NCBI GenBank assembly: GCA_963815285.1
Contig: CAWFGB010000008.1
Coordinates: forward strand, 186,001 to 250,000
Origin: JACCSI01 sp963815285
GTDB lineage: Bacteria > Acidobacteriota > Vicinamibacteria > Vicinamibacterales > UBA2999
DNA length: 64,000 nucleotides
Reading direction: 5' to 3'
Shown here: positions 25,441-34,346 of the stretch, piece by piece
Numbering within the stretch: position 1 is the stretch's first letter
Layout of the letters: each line of letters opens with the position of its first letter
Position numbers and translations under genes: made by a program
Notes under the pieces: model-generated
Databases searched by the model: none
Seen by the model: only the letters and a program-made list of their open reading frames with translations
Told to the model about the DNA's origin: nothing

Positions 25441-25527
25441 TTGGTGGGGATCCGTCCCACGCTTGGTCCCAGCCGGCCGCGCCGATAGACAATAGCAGCG
25501 CCGTCGCACGTCCGATCCGGAGGCCTC

Positions 25528-27939
25528 ATGTTTTCGGAGATCCGTTACGCCGTTCGCCAGCTGCTCAAGTCGCCTGGGTTCACGCTTGTCGCCGTTCTCG
25601 GCCTCGCGCTCGGGATCGGTGCCAACGTCGCGCTCTTCAGCGTCGTGAACTCGGTCTTCCTCCGTCCCCTGCCGTATCACGAGCCGGACCAGCTGGTCCG
25701 CTTGAGTTCGACGATTGAGTCGCAGAATCTGGTTCGAGTCGGCTTCTCGTACCCGCGTTTCCTCGAGGTGCAGCAGCACCAGCAGGTCTTCAGCGATCTG
25801 GCTTTTTCGGCCTTCAACGCCTTCACGCTGACAGGACGTGGAGATCCGGAGCAGCTCATCGGCCTGCAGGCATCGGCCGTGCTGCTTCCGACGCTGGGGC
25901 TCGAGCCGGTGGTTGGCCGGAACTTCTCGGCGGACGAGGATCGGCCGGGCGGCGAGCGTGTCGCGCTCATCAGCCACGCCCTGTGGCAGCAGCGCTTCAA
26001 TGGCGATCCGGCGGTCATCGGGCAGGCGCTGACACTTGATGGCGCCCCGTACATCATCATCGGCGTCTTGCCCGCCGCGGCATCGGCGTTCCCGTTGAAT
26101 CAAATCCAGCTCTGGGTGCCGCGTCCGGCCGAATTGCCCTTCCTCGTGCCATCGCAACTGAATAACGGTGGCTACTTCTTTCAGGCGATCGCGCGGCTGA
26201 AGGCGGATGTTTCGCTGCGCCAGGCCAGCGAAGCGATGAATCTCATCGCCGCGGGCTACAGGGAAGCACACCCGGCCAACGTCGACGCGCACTCGCAAAT
26301 TGAAATCGTGCCGCTGCTCGACGATGCGGTCGGCGATCAACGTCAGAGTTATCTGCTGCTCTTTGGCGCGGTCGGGTGCGTGCTCCTCATCGCTTGCGCA
26401 AACATCGCCAACCTGCTGCTGGCGCGCTTTGCCGGGCGGCGCCGCGAAATCGCCGCGCGCTTCGCGCTGGGCGCCAGCCGCGCCAACGTCGTACGACAAC
26501 TCGTCACCGAAAGCCTGGCCGTCGCGGTGCTCGGCGGGCTGCTCGGTCTGCTGCTGGCGCAATGGGCCCTTGGCGCGCTGGTTACGTTCGGCGCCGAGCT
26601 GATTCCACGTGCGCTCGACATCAGCATCGATTCGGTGGCGCTCGGCTTCTCGCTGCTCGTAATCCTGGTGACCGGATTGGCCATCGGTCTGCTGCCCGCG
26701 CTGCAAGTCTCCAGTGTCAACGTTCTGGAAACCCTCAAAGAAGCCGGCCGCGGCTCGGTCGGTTCGGGCCAGCGGCTGCGGAGCAGCCTGCTGGTGGCCG
26801 AAGTGTCACTGTCGCTCGTGCTGTTGATCGCCGCCGGTCTGCTCCTGACCAGCTTTGCTCGCCTTCAGAGTGTGGAACCGGGGTTCGAACCGGAGGGCGT
26901 CTTCACGGCTCAACTCGCGATCCCGCCGCAACGCTATCCCCGCGAGAAGCTCGTCCCGTTTTACGAGCAGTTGTATCAACGCCTGTCGATGCTGCCCGGG
27001 ATCACGTCGGCGGCATTGACCGATCGTGTGCCGCTCACAGGCGGGCAGACACCGGCGCCGGTGGCCATCGTCGGACGTCCGGTACCGCCGATGAGCGAAC
27101 GTCCGCAGGCGAATCGTCATCTCGTCTCACCCGGATACTTCAAAACGCTGGGCATTCCGATCCGCGCCGGGCGGGACTTCGACGAACGCGATAGCGCGAG
27201 CGTGCCGCACGTGTCGATCATCAATGAGACATTCGCACGCCGGCATTTTCCAGGCGAGGATCCGCTCGGCCGCACCTTGATCACCGGCATGGGCCAGTTG
27301 CCATCGCAGATCGTTGGCGTCGTGTCGGACGTGCGCAGTACCAGCCTGCAGGACCCGGCCGAGGCGGATTATTTCCTGCCTGCCCTTCAGCGTCCGGAGA
27401 CGTTCACGAACATGCTGGTGCGTACCAACATCAGTCCCGCGGCGATGGCGCCGGCTGTGCGGGAGGCGCTGCGGACGGTGGACCCGAACCTGCCGCTCCT
27501 CGAACCACAGGCGCTCACGGCGCGCATTGCCGAAACCGTCGCCAACCGCCGCCTCGCGTTGGTGCTGCTGGCGGGATTCGCCGCGCTGGCGCTCTTCCTC
27601 GCCAGCCTTGGCGTCTACAGCGTGATGGCGAATCTCGTCGCGTTTCGCACAAGCGAGATCGGCCTTCGTATGGCGCTCGGCGCGTCACCGGCCACGGTCA
27701 TGCGCATGGTGCTCGGCCACGGCCGGCGGCTCACGCTCGTCGGCATCGCCCTGGGGATCGGGGGGGCGCTCGCGGTCTCGCGGCTGATGCAGCAGGTGCT
27801 CTTCGAGGTCGACCCGGCGGAGCCGCTCGTCTACCTCGCATTGTCGGTCACGCTGCTATTGGTCACCGAGTTCGCCTCGTGGTTTCCGGCCCGCCGCGCG
27901 ACGCGAATCGATCCGGTGATTGCGTTGCGGACCGAGTGA
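25528..27939 (+). CDS. ADOP/MacB-type ABC permease
   Basis: 803 aa. It begins MFSEIRYAVRQLLKSPGFTL and has the duplicated layout: helix, MacB-PCD periplasmic domain, three-helix FtsX block (GAVGCVLLIACANIANLLLA), second periplasmic domain (ITSAALTDRVPLTGGQTPAP), and a final FtsX block closing WFPARRATRIDPVIALRTE. It lacks the N-terminal prefix domain seen in the copies at 52414 and 61188, and no PadR gene is next to it. GGAGG lies four bases before the ATG. ATP-hydrolysing partner not visible. Export substrate unknown. Confidence 0.94.
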   Translation: MFSEIRYAVRQLLKSPGFTLVAVLGLALGIGANVALFSVVNSVFLRPLPYHEPDQLVRLSSTIESQNLVRVGFSYPRFLEVQQHQQVFSDLAFSAFNAFTLTGRGDPEQLIGLQASAVLLPTLGLEPVVGRNFSADEDRPGGERVALISHALWQQRFNGDPAVIGQALTLDGAPYIIIGVLPAAASAFPLNQIQLWVPRPAELPFLVPSQLNNGGYFFQAIARLKADVSLRQASEAMNLIAAGYREAHPANVDAHSQIEIVPLLDDAVGDQRQSYLLLFGAVGCVLLIACANIANLLLARFAGRRREIAARFALGASRANVVRQLVTESLAVAVLGGLLGLLLAQWALGALVTFGAELIPRALDISIDSVALGFSLLVILVTGLAIGLLPALQVSSVNVLETLKEAGRGSVGSGQRLRSSLLVAEVSLSLVLLIAAGLLLTSFARLQSVEPGFEPEGVFTAQLAIPPQRYPREKLVPFYEQLYQRLSMLPGITSAALTDRVPLTGGQTPAPVAIVGRPVPPMSERPQANRHLVSPGYFKTLGIPIRAGRDFDERDSASVPHVSIINETFARRHFPGEDPLGRTLITGMGQLPSQIVGVVSDVRSTSLQDPAEADYFLPALQRPETFTNMLVRTNISPAAMAPAVREALRTVDPNLPLLEPQALTARIAETVANRRLALVLLAGFAALALFLASLGVYSVMANLVAFRTSEIGLRMALGASPATVMRMVLGHGRRLTLVGIALGIGGALAVSRLMQQVLFEVDPAEPLVYLALSVTLLLVTEFASWFPARRATRIDPVIALRTE

Positions 27940-28063
27940 TGCGTCGTCATGGCTCACGGGAGGTTGCGCACGTCCGCAGGGATAGACGCTGCGCGGCAAA
28001 CGCTAGAGCTGCGGGCACGGCTCGGCGAGGTCCGACGATGTGATCTCAGGCTATGCTGCGCCG

Positions 28064-28366
28064 ATGAGTGCGGATATGCCCGGCACGCTAGACGGTCCTC
28101 TGCTCGACGCTCTGCTGGACTCGTGGGATCGGAACACCACGATCCTGATCGACCTGCTGCGCGCGCTCCCCGAAGGCGGAATGGAAGCGAGGGCAACAGA
28201 CGGCAGTCCAACGGTTGCGCAGCTGTTCATGCACGTCCACTTCGTGCGGCTCGTGTTGGCGTGGTCCCGTGGGATGTGTGGATGGACAAGGGCAAGTGGT
28301 CTTAGCCGCAGTCTTGACACTTCGGGTGCGCCGGGAGAAAGTCGCCTGCATGACAGCCGACCATGA
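28064..28366 (+). pseudogene. Truncated DinB-like reading frame
   Basis: The first ~67 residues (LLDSWDRNTTILIDLLRAL, then SPTVAQLFMHVHFVRLVLAW) look like the N-terminal half of a DinB-family protein. After about 28265 the similarity stops and the frame runs into unrelated sequence, ending at a TGA that overlaps the ATG of the hybrid kinase gene. The second half of the four-helix bundle and its metal ligands are missing. Most likely a decayed gene, though the ATGA coupling leaves open a short expressed product. Confidence 0.55.
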
Positions 28367-31300
28367 GCCCCAGCGACGCTGATGAGCTGAGCGGAATCAG
28401 GCGCCGGGCGAGCCAGACACTCGATCGAGTGGCCTCGGTTCTGCCTACGGTGAGAGCACGTCTCTTCGCGCTCGTGCTCGTCGCGCTGATCCCGGCGCTC
28501 GTGATCCTCGTCTACGACGAGTGGCTGGCCCGGGATCGCGGCTTCGCCGCCTTGACCGATCTCTCGACGCGAGTCGTTCGCCTGCTGCAGCGTGAGTTGG
28601 ACGATCGCATCACGCGCGGCGCCCGCCGGCTCGAGGTGCTCGCGGACGATCCAGACGTTGTCGCGTTCGCCCCCGCGGCAACGCGCAAACTGGTCGATGC
28701 GCTTCGCGAGGATCGTCTCTACAACAACCTGCTGATCGCCGACGGCACGACCGGCGACGTGCGGGCGAGCGCCGTGCCGCTGGATCGCAAGGCAAACGTG
28801 CGCGAGCTACTCGCGTTCGCGCGTGCTCGGCGCACACTCGAGTTCGCCACCGGCGCCTTTCTTCCCGAACCAGCCACCCAAGAACCTGGTCTCAACGTCG
28901 CCCAGCCCGTCGTCGACGAGGTCGGCGTTCTGGTGTCCATCGTGTACGCGAGCATCGACCTCGACTGGGTGTCCGAGTTCATCGAACGTTCGGGCCTACC
29001 CCCGAGCACCGTCCTGACCGTGCTCGACGGTCAGGGCATCGTCCAGTATCGGTCAATGGATCTGGAGAAGTACGTCGGGACACACGCGGGAGAATGGACG
29101 GCGGCGCTGAACACTGCAGAAAGCGTTCGCGGCTTTGCTGGCCTCGATGGCGTCGAGCGTCTGTACGTGGCCGAGCCACTGGAGTTTCGCGGCCAGCATA
29201 CGGGCACCCACGTCACGCTCGGGATCGCTCTGGCTCCCTATCGCGCCGCCCTGAACACCGCGCTCCGCCGCAATATCGCCCTTCTGTTGACGGGGACGCT
29301 CCTCTGTTTCCTGATCGCGTGGCTGGTCGGCGAGGCGCTGTTCCTGCGCGAGGTCCGCCAGATCGTCGCCACTGCACGCAAGGTATCAGCCGGCGATCTC
29401 GACGCCCGCACCGGCTTCGGTCACGAGCGCGGCGAATTGCGCGAGCTCGGCCGCGTGATCGACGATGCGGTGGCCGCGCAGCAGGCGTCCCATCACGACA
29501 TCGTGGCGGCTCGTGAAGAGGCGGTGGAGGCGAATCGAGCAAAGGGATCGTTCCTCGCCATGATGAGCCACGAAATCCGTACGCCGATGAACGCGATCAT
29601 CAACATGAACGGGCTGGCTCTCGAAACCGATCTGCCCGCCAAGGCGCATCAGTACATCAGCGTGGCCCATTCGTCCGCACGCAACCTGCTTGGCATCCTC
29701 AACGACATCCTGGACTTCTCGAAAATCGAAGCCGACAAACTGGAGCTCGAAGAAGCGCCGTTCAGCGTCCGTGAGGTTCTCGAGGAAGTCACCGAGACCT
29801 TCCGGGCGACGGTCATCCAGAAGCACGTCGAACTCGTTGCCCATGCGGTTCCCGCGGTCCCTGATCGGCTCGTGGGCGACGCGCTTCGTTTCCGCCAGGT
29901 GCTCACGAACCTGGTCGGCAACGCATTCAAATTCACGCACGAAGGCGAGGTCGTGCTGAGAGTGGAACCACTATCCACCGCGAACTTGACCCTAGGCCAA
30001 GTGGCCCTGCGTGTGACCGTGCGGGATACGGGAATCGGGATCCCGGTGGAGCAGCAAGGCAAGCTGTTTCAGGCCTTCACCCAGGCCGACAGCTCCACGT
30101 CGCGCCAATACGGTGGCACCGGTCTTGGGCTGGCGATCAGCCGCCGACTGGCGCGGCTCATGGCCGGCGACCTGACCTTCGAAAGCGTCCCCGGCGCCGG
30201 CACGACGTTCATCTTCACTGCCCGCTTCGCAACCGACGCGCAGCAAGCGGCGCCTGCACGCGACGTGCCTTCCACGCTGACCGAGAGGCCGGCGCTGATC
30301 GTGGAGGATTCCCCGACCAGCCGGGAGCTGCTCGAGACGCTTCTCAAAGGCTGGTCGATTCCCGTTATCTCGGTGGAAAGCGCGGAGGACGGCCTTGCGC
30401 TACTCGAGCAGCAGAACCGCCAAGACAGCCCGGACCCTTTTGGCGTCGTCATCCTCGACTGGATGCTGCCCGGCATGAACGGACTCGAGGCGGCCGAGCG
30501 CATTCGGGCCCGCACCGAGACTCGCGCGCTGCCAATCATCGTCGTCAGCGCTTACGCGGGGAAGGAGGAGGAGGCGCGGTGCGCCGAGCTCGGCGTCAAC
30601 GTGTTCCTTCGTAAGCCCGTGACCGCGTCCTCACTGTTCGACGCGATCGTCGAGTCCCAGGGCGTGAGCGTACACAGCACGCGCCGGGGTCACGACGGAC
30701 CGACGGAGCGTGAGTTCGAAGGCGTGCGAGCGCTTCTGGCCGAGGACAACGAGGCCAACCAAATGGTTGCGATTGAGCTTCTCGGACGGCTGGGAATCAC
30801 ACTCGACGTCGCTCACAACGGCCGCGAAGCAGTCGCGATGGCGCAGGCCGCGCCGGACAAGTACGAGGCCATCCTGATGGACATGCAGATGCCCGAGCTC
30901 GACGGCGTTGCGGCCACGCGCGTACTCCGTGCTGACCCGCGCTTCAGGACGGTGCCAATCATCGCGATGACGGCGAACGCGATGAAGGTCGACCTTGACG
31001 CGTGTCTCGCCGCGGGGATGAATGATTACATCACCAAACCGGTCGACCGCAGGACGCTCATCGCAACGCTGCGGCGTTGGCTGCCCGCACGACCAGCCGA
31101 GCCGTCCCCGACCATCGCGATGGAGGTTTCGCCGCACGCGCCGGCAGCGACACCCGCACCGTTGGCGAGCACTGCGCCGTCGGGAGAGCAATCACCCGTA
31201 CTCGAGGGCGTCGATGTGAGCGGCACGCTGCGGCGTCTCGGGATCGACCGCGCCAGCCTCGAACGGATGCTGCTGCGGTTCGCTGACGGACAGCGGGAGA

Positions 31301-31797
31301 TCCTCGAGGCACTGCGCGCCGCCGTCGTCACGGGCGATGCGGCGATGGCCGCGCGGCACGCACACGCGATTGCCGGCGCCTCCGGAAACCTCGGCGCCGA
31401 TAAGCTGCGCGCCGCTGCGAAAGCGCTCGAGCAGGCAGGTCGCGAGAGCCGCACGGACTTGACCGATCTCCTTACTGTCGTCGAAGAACGCGCGGCTGTT
31501 CTCTTCGCTTCCATCGAGACGCTGCGGCCTGCGGCACATCGTGAGACCGTCATTGCGAGTCGGCCCTTCGATTCGGCAGGGGCAAGTGCCGCACTCGATC
31601 GCTTGACCATCGCCTTGGACAACTATGACGTGACGTCGGCGAGTGGAGCCGTCGCCGACCTCGGCAGGTCCGGGCTTGGCGCCTGGGCAGCCGACGATCT
31701 GGGACGCCTGAGTCGCTGCGTTGACGGATATGAATACGGCGAGGCTCGCGAGATTGCTGCGCGTCTTCTTGCCCGTGTGCACGGCGGCGAGGCCTGA
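28363..31797 (+). CDS. Hybrid sensor histidine kinase with two receivers and HPt
   Basis: 1144 aa. Helix 1 lies near 28-48 (LFALVLVALIPALVILVYD). A periplasmic Cache-like sensor runs to ~305, helix 2 follows (LLLTGTLLCFLIAWLVG), then HAMP. HisKA has phospho-acceptor His403 in MMSHEIRTPMN, and HATPase ends GGTGLGLAIS. Receiver 1 has Asp699 (DWMLPG), receiver 2 Asp840 (MDMQMPELDG), and HPt has His1001 (HAIAGASGNLG). All phosphorelay residues are present. It is a BarA-type multistep relay with no DNA-binding output of its own. The REC-SpoIIE gene starts 11 bases downstream and is the likely effector. Confidence 0.95.
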   Translation: MSPSDADELSGIRRRASQTLDRVASVLPTVRARLFALVLVALIPALVILVYDEWLARDRGFAALTDLSTRVVRLLQRELDDRITRGARRLEVLADDPDVVAFAPAATRKLVDALREDRLYNNLLIADGTTGDVRASAVPLDRKANVRELLAFARARRTLEFATGAFLPEPATQEPGLNVAQPVVDEVGVLVSIVYASIDLDWVSEFIERSGLPPSTVLTVLDGQGIVQYRSMDLEKYVGTHAGEWTAALNTAESVRGFAGLDGVERLYVAEPLEFRGQHTGTHVTLGIALAPYRAALNTALRRNIALLLTGTLLCFLIAWLVGEALFLREVRQIVATARKVSAGDLDARTGFGHERGELRELGRVIDDAVAAQQASHHDIVAAREEAVEANRAKGSFLAMMSHEIRTPMNAIINMNGLALETDLPAKAHQYISVAHSSARNLLGILNDILDFSKIEADKLELEEAPFSVREVLEEVTETFRATVIQKHVELVAHAVPAVPDRLVGDALRFRQVLTNLVGNAFKFTHEGEVVLRVEPLSTANLTLGQVALRVTVRDTGIGIPVEQQGKLFQAFTQADSSTSRQYGGTGLGLAISRRLARLMAGDLTFESVPGAGTTFIFTARFATDAQQAAPARDVPSTLTERPALIVEDSPTSRELLETLLKGWSIPVISVESAEDGLALLEQQNRQDSPDPFGVVILDWMLPGMNGLEAAERIRARTETRALPIIVVSAYAGKEEEARCAELGVNVFLRKPVTASSLFDAIVESQGVSVHSTRRGHDGPTEREFEGVRALLAEDNEANQMVAIELLGRLGITLDVAHNGREAVAMAQAAPDKYEAILMDMQMPELDGVAATRVLRADPRFRTVPIIAMTANAMKVDLDACLAAGMNDYITKPVDRRTLIATLRRWLPARPAEPSPTIAMEVSPHAPAATPAPLASTAPSGEQSPVLEGVDVSGTLRRLGIDRASLERMLLRFADGQREILEALRAAVVTGDAAMAARHAHAIAGASGNLGADKLRAAAKALEQAGRESRTDLTDLLTVVEERAAVLFASIETLRPAAHRETVIASRPFDSAGASAALDRLTIALDNYDVTSASGAVADLGRSGLGAWAADDLGRLSRCVDGYEYGEAREIAARLLARVHGGEA

Positions 31798-31808
31798 CAT
31801 CGACTGCA

Positions 31809-32969
31809 ATGGAGACTGCCGTGAAAGAATTGGCCGACTGTCGGGTGCTCATCGTTGACGATGTCAAGGCGAACGTGGACATTCTGGTTCAGGCACTGAG
31901 TGGTGATTACAAGCTCTCGGTGGCCCTCGGCGGACAGCAGGCACTCGACGCCGTGCATCGGAGCCCGCCCGATCTGGTTCTGCTCGACATCGTCATGCCC
32001 GATATCGACGGCTACGAGATCTGCCGAAGGCTGCGGGCCGCGGAGGCGACCCGCGAGTTGCCGATCATGTTTCTCAGCTCACTCGAGGATGTGAACGACA
32101 AGGCCCGCGGGTTCGAGGTGGGCGGCAATGATTATCTGACGAAGCCGTTTGAGATTCTGGAAGTCAAGGCCCGCGTCCGTTCGCTCTTGAAGGCCAAGGC
32201 GTACGCAGAGGCCGTGAAGGCAGCGGCGGAGCGAGACCTTCTCATTGCCCGCGAAATTCAGATGGGCCTCCTGCCGGCGAACATCTCGGCGCAGATCCAG
32301 GGAACGGGGTTGGACGTCTACGCGGTCCTTGAGCCGGCGCGCCAGGTGGGCGGCGACCTCTTCGAGGTCCTGCGGCTCAGCCCTGACCGCGTGCTGGTGG
32401 CGGTGGGTGACGTGTCCGGCAAAGGCGTCCCGGCCGCCGTCTTCATGGCAGGAGCCATGACGCTCTTGCGCAGCCTGGCACGGCAAGGTAATGCGCCTGA
32501 GGAGATCCTGCGTCAGCTCAACAACGAGTTGTTGGAACAGAACCCGCGTAGCATGTTCGTGACTCTTCAGTGCCTGGTGTTTGATCTTTCGAAGGGCTCC
32601 GTCACGTGCGCGAGTGCAGGACACCACCCCGCGATCCGAATCTCGCCGCGGCATGCGCCGCTACCGGTCCTGCCGTCGTCCGGGCCGGTGCTCGGATTGG
32701 TGCCGGCTGACGATATCACCAGCGAGACGCTGGAACTCCAGACGGGCGAGACCTTCGTCCTCTTCACCGACGGGGTCAGCGAGGCGTTCGATCCGAATGA
32801 GGAGCTTTTCGGAGAGGAGCGTCTGCTGGCGCTGCTCCAAGCCTCGCCCGGCCGGAGCGCGCGTGAAACGACTCTTAACGTCCTCGAGGCCGTGCGGCGG
32901 CACGCGGCAGGTGCGCAGCAGTCTGACGACATCACGGTGGTATCGGTCTTCTACGCTGGGCGAGCGTGA
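31809..32969 (+). CDS. Response regulator with SpoIIE-type PP2C phosphatase output
   Basis: 386 aa. The receiver spans ~10-130 with phospho-acceptor Asp60 in DLVLLDIVMPDIDG and the switch lysine in DYLTKPFE. A short coiled linker (KAAAERDLLIAREIQMGLLP) joins it to a PP2C/SpoIIE phosphatase (ARQVGGDLFEV, AVGDVSGKGVPAA, then LFTDGVSEAF with metal ligands). Such RsbU-like proteins dephosphorylate an anti-sigma antagonist to control partner-switching stress responses; no antagonist gene is visible here. It is cotranscribed with the hybrid kinase. Confidence 0.94.
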   Translation: METAVKELADCRVLIVDDVKANVDILVQALSGDYKLSVALGGQQALDAVHRSPPDLVLLDIVMPDIDGYEICRRLRAAEATRELPIMFLSSLEDVNDKARGFEVGGNDYLTKPFEILEVKARVRSLLKAKAYAEAVKAAAERDLLIAREIQMGLLPANISAQIQGTGLDVYAVLEPARQVGGDLFEVLRLSPDRVLVAVGDVSGKGVPAAVFMAGAMTLLRSLARQGNAPEEILRQLNNELLEQNPRSMFVTLQCLVFDLSKGSVTCASAGHHPAIRISPRHAPLPVLPSSGPVLGLVPADDITSETLELQTGETFVLFTDGVSEAFDPNEELFGEERLLALLQASPGRSARETTLNVLEAVRRHAAGAQQSDDITVVSVFYAGRA

Positions 32970-33050
32970 CCGCCTGCCGCGAGGCTCCCGACGTCATGGC
33001 GCTGCTTCGACGTCGCCGGCGCTGCTGGCTGCCGCCTGCTGTTGTCCTCC

Positions 33051-33635
33051 TCAAGGCATCACTGACACACCCTCGTTCTGCTCAGCTGCTCGCCGGGCCC
33101 GCCATGCCTGCCACAGATGGCGGCGCTCGTGCGCGGCCAGCACATGAAGCCCCGTTGCGAGGCTGAAGCGAACGCCTCTAATGAACGGGTTCGGAAACAC
33201 CACGCCGACGAGGTCGACCTCGGCGTACTTTCGCAGAAATGTCACGACCTCGCGTTGCGAGGCCAGGAACTGCTCCAGTGCGTGTCCGAGCGGCGGCGAC
33301 GGTCGGGGCCAAATTTTTCGCGGTGCTCTCATCTTGAAGAGCGTCCTCACTGGCGGCTCGAGCGATCGAACGAACCATCCGCTCACCAGGCCTGGGAGAG
33401 CGGGGCCGCGCCTACAGCGTCCCGCGGCTAGAGCTCGTTCCGCTGGCGGCTGCATCGCGCTCAAATAGACCCGGTTGCCGGTCGCCAGGTGATCGAGACA
33501 CTCGGCGACGCTCCACGAACCGGGCTGGGCGCGCGAGGTTGCGTGGGTTTCGCTCAGACCGCTTACGAGGGCGCGCGCGTCCTGTGCATTCGAGTCAAAC
33601 GCACGCTCGAGCGCGGCGATATCGTCATCCTGCAT
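33051..33635 (-). CDS. DinB-superfamily protein
   Basis: 194 aa from the ATG at 33635. The DinB_2 core is visible: LETHATSRAQ-like lead, GSWSVAECLDHLATGNRVYL, and C-terminal HVLAAHERRHLWQAWRARR giving the histidine ligands. Function is probably metal-dependent thiol chemistry or detoxification; substrate unknown. A palindrome abuts the start codon and overlaps the predicted -10 box, so it is presumably repressed by the divergent TetR protein. With that promoter the transcript would be essentially leaderless. Confidence 0.85.
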   Translation of the reverse strand: MQDDDIAALERAFDSNAQDARALVSGLSETHATSRAQPGSWSVAECLDHLATGNRVYLSAMQPPAERALAAGRCRRGPALPGLVSGWFVRSLEPPVRTLFKMRAPRKIWPRPSPPLGHALEQFLASQREVVTFLRKYAEVDLVGVVFPNPFIRGVRFSLATGLHVLAAHERRHLWQAWRARRAAEQNEGVSVMP

Positions 33636-33654
33636 GTACCATACCCTATGGTAC
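33636..33654. promoter_or_regulatory. Palindromic operator 1 (TetR type)
   Basis: GTACCATACCCTATGGTAC is a perfect inverted repeat with 8-base arms and a 3-base centre. It covers the predicted -10 box and start point of the leftward DinB gene and lies 48 bases before the divergent TetR start: the classic position for autoregulated divergent control. Confidence 0.7.
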
Positions 33655-33671
33655 GGAGCACGGGCTGTCAA
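33643..33671 (-). promoter_or_regulatory. Sigma70-type promoter of the DinB gene
   Basis: On the minus strand TTGACA (33671-33666) is a perfect -35 box, then exactly 17 bases, then TAGGGT (33648-33643) as -10. A start site near 33636 would place transcription one base from the ATG, giving a leaderless message. The -10 is buried in palindrome 1. Confidence 0.55.
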
Positions 33672-33686
33672 TACCATCGGGTATGG
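33671..33686. promoter_or_regulatory. Second operator-like palindrome
   Basis: ATACCATCGGGTATGG contains ATACC/GGTAT arms around ATCG and shares the TACCAT half-site with palindrome 1. It overlaps the DinB -35 edge and sits 16 bases before the TetR GTG, so it could govern the regulator's own expression. Confidence 0.5.
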
Positions 33687-33701
33687 AGAACAATCATTCG
33701 C

Positions 33702-34319
33702 GTGACCCAGAAACGTTCAGGCGCTCCGCGCCTTGGCACACCAACCTTGACCGCATCTGATTGGGCAGAGGCCGCGCTGCAGTTGATTGCCGAGAAAGGG
33801 CTCGGTGCGCTGACTGTCGGCGCGTTGGCCGAACGACTCGGAGTAACAAAAGGGAGCTTCTACTGGCACTTCAGCGGCCGCTCGGAGCTGCTCGAGTCGA
33901 CGCTCGACCGTTGGGAGCAACGCACGACCACAGAAGCGATACGCGCGCTCGATGCCGTCACCGATCATCGCCGACGGCTCGAGCTGATTCTCGACGCGGC
34001 GTTTCAACCACCGCGCGCCAGATCGCTATATGCGGCGCTGGCCGAGGCTGCGGGAGACCCGATCGTTGGCGCGGTGCTGAATCGTGTGGCCGCGGCGCGT
34101 ATCGCGTACCTCGAGCTCTGTTATCGCAACCTTGGCCTGTCGACGGCATTGGCCAAGTCACAGGCAGTCTTCGCTTACGCTGCGTATCGCGGCCTTTTGC
34201 AGCTCGCCCACGAGGCCCCTGCATCGCTTCCGACAGACTGGTCGACTTATCCCAAGGTGACGCGCAAGGCGCTGGTCCCGGCCGTTGAACGTCAGCGTCG
34301 GTCGAGATCCGGTGGCTGA
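33702..34319 (+). CDS. TetR-family transcriptional regulator
   Basis: 205 aa from GTG 33702 (VTQKRSG). The N-terminal helix-turn-helix is clear: LIAEKGLGALTVGALAERLG then VTKGSFYWHFSGRSELLES. The C-terminal domain is helical with no recognised ligand signature (TetR_C type). In-frame ATG 33648 is possible but lies inside the palindrome. Divergent from the DinB gene across two palindromes that are probably its operators. The downstream flavoprotein frame continues in the same reading frame after the TGA at 34317. Confidence 0.9.
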   Translation: MTQKRSGAPRLGTPTLTASDWAEAALQLIAEKGLGALTVGALAERLGVTKGSFYWHFSGRSELLESTLDRWEQRTTTEAIRALDAVTDHRRRLELILDAAFQPPRARSLYAALAEAAGDPIVGAVLNRVAAARIAYLELCYRNLGLSTALAKSQAVFAYAAYRGLLQLAHEAPASLPTDWSTYPKVTRKALVPAVERQRRSRSGG

Positions 34320-34346
34320 CACGGGAGGGGGCACAGACGTCGTGCT

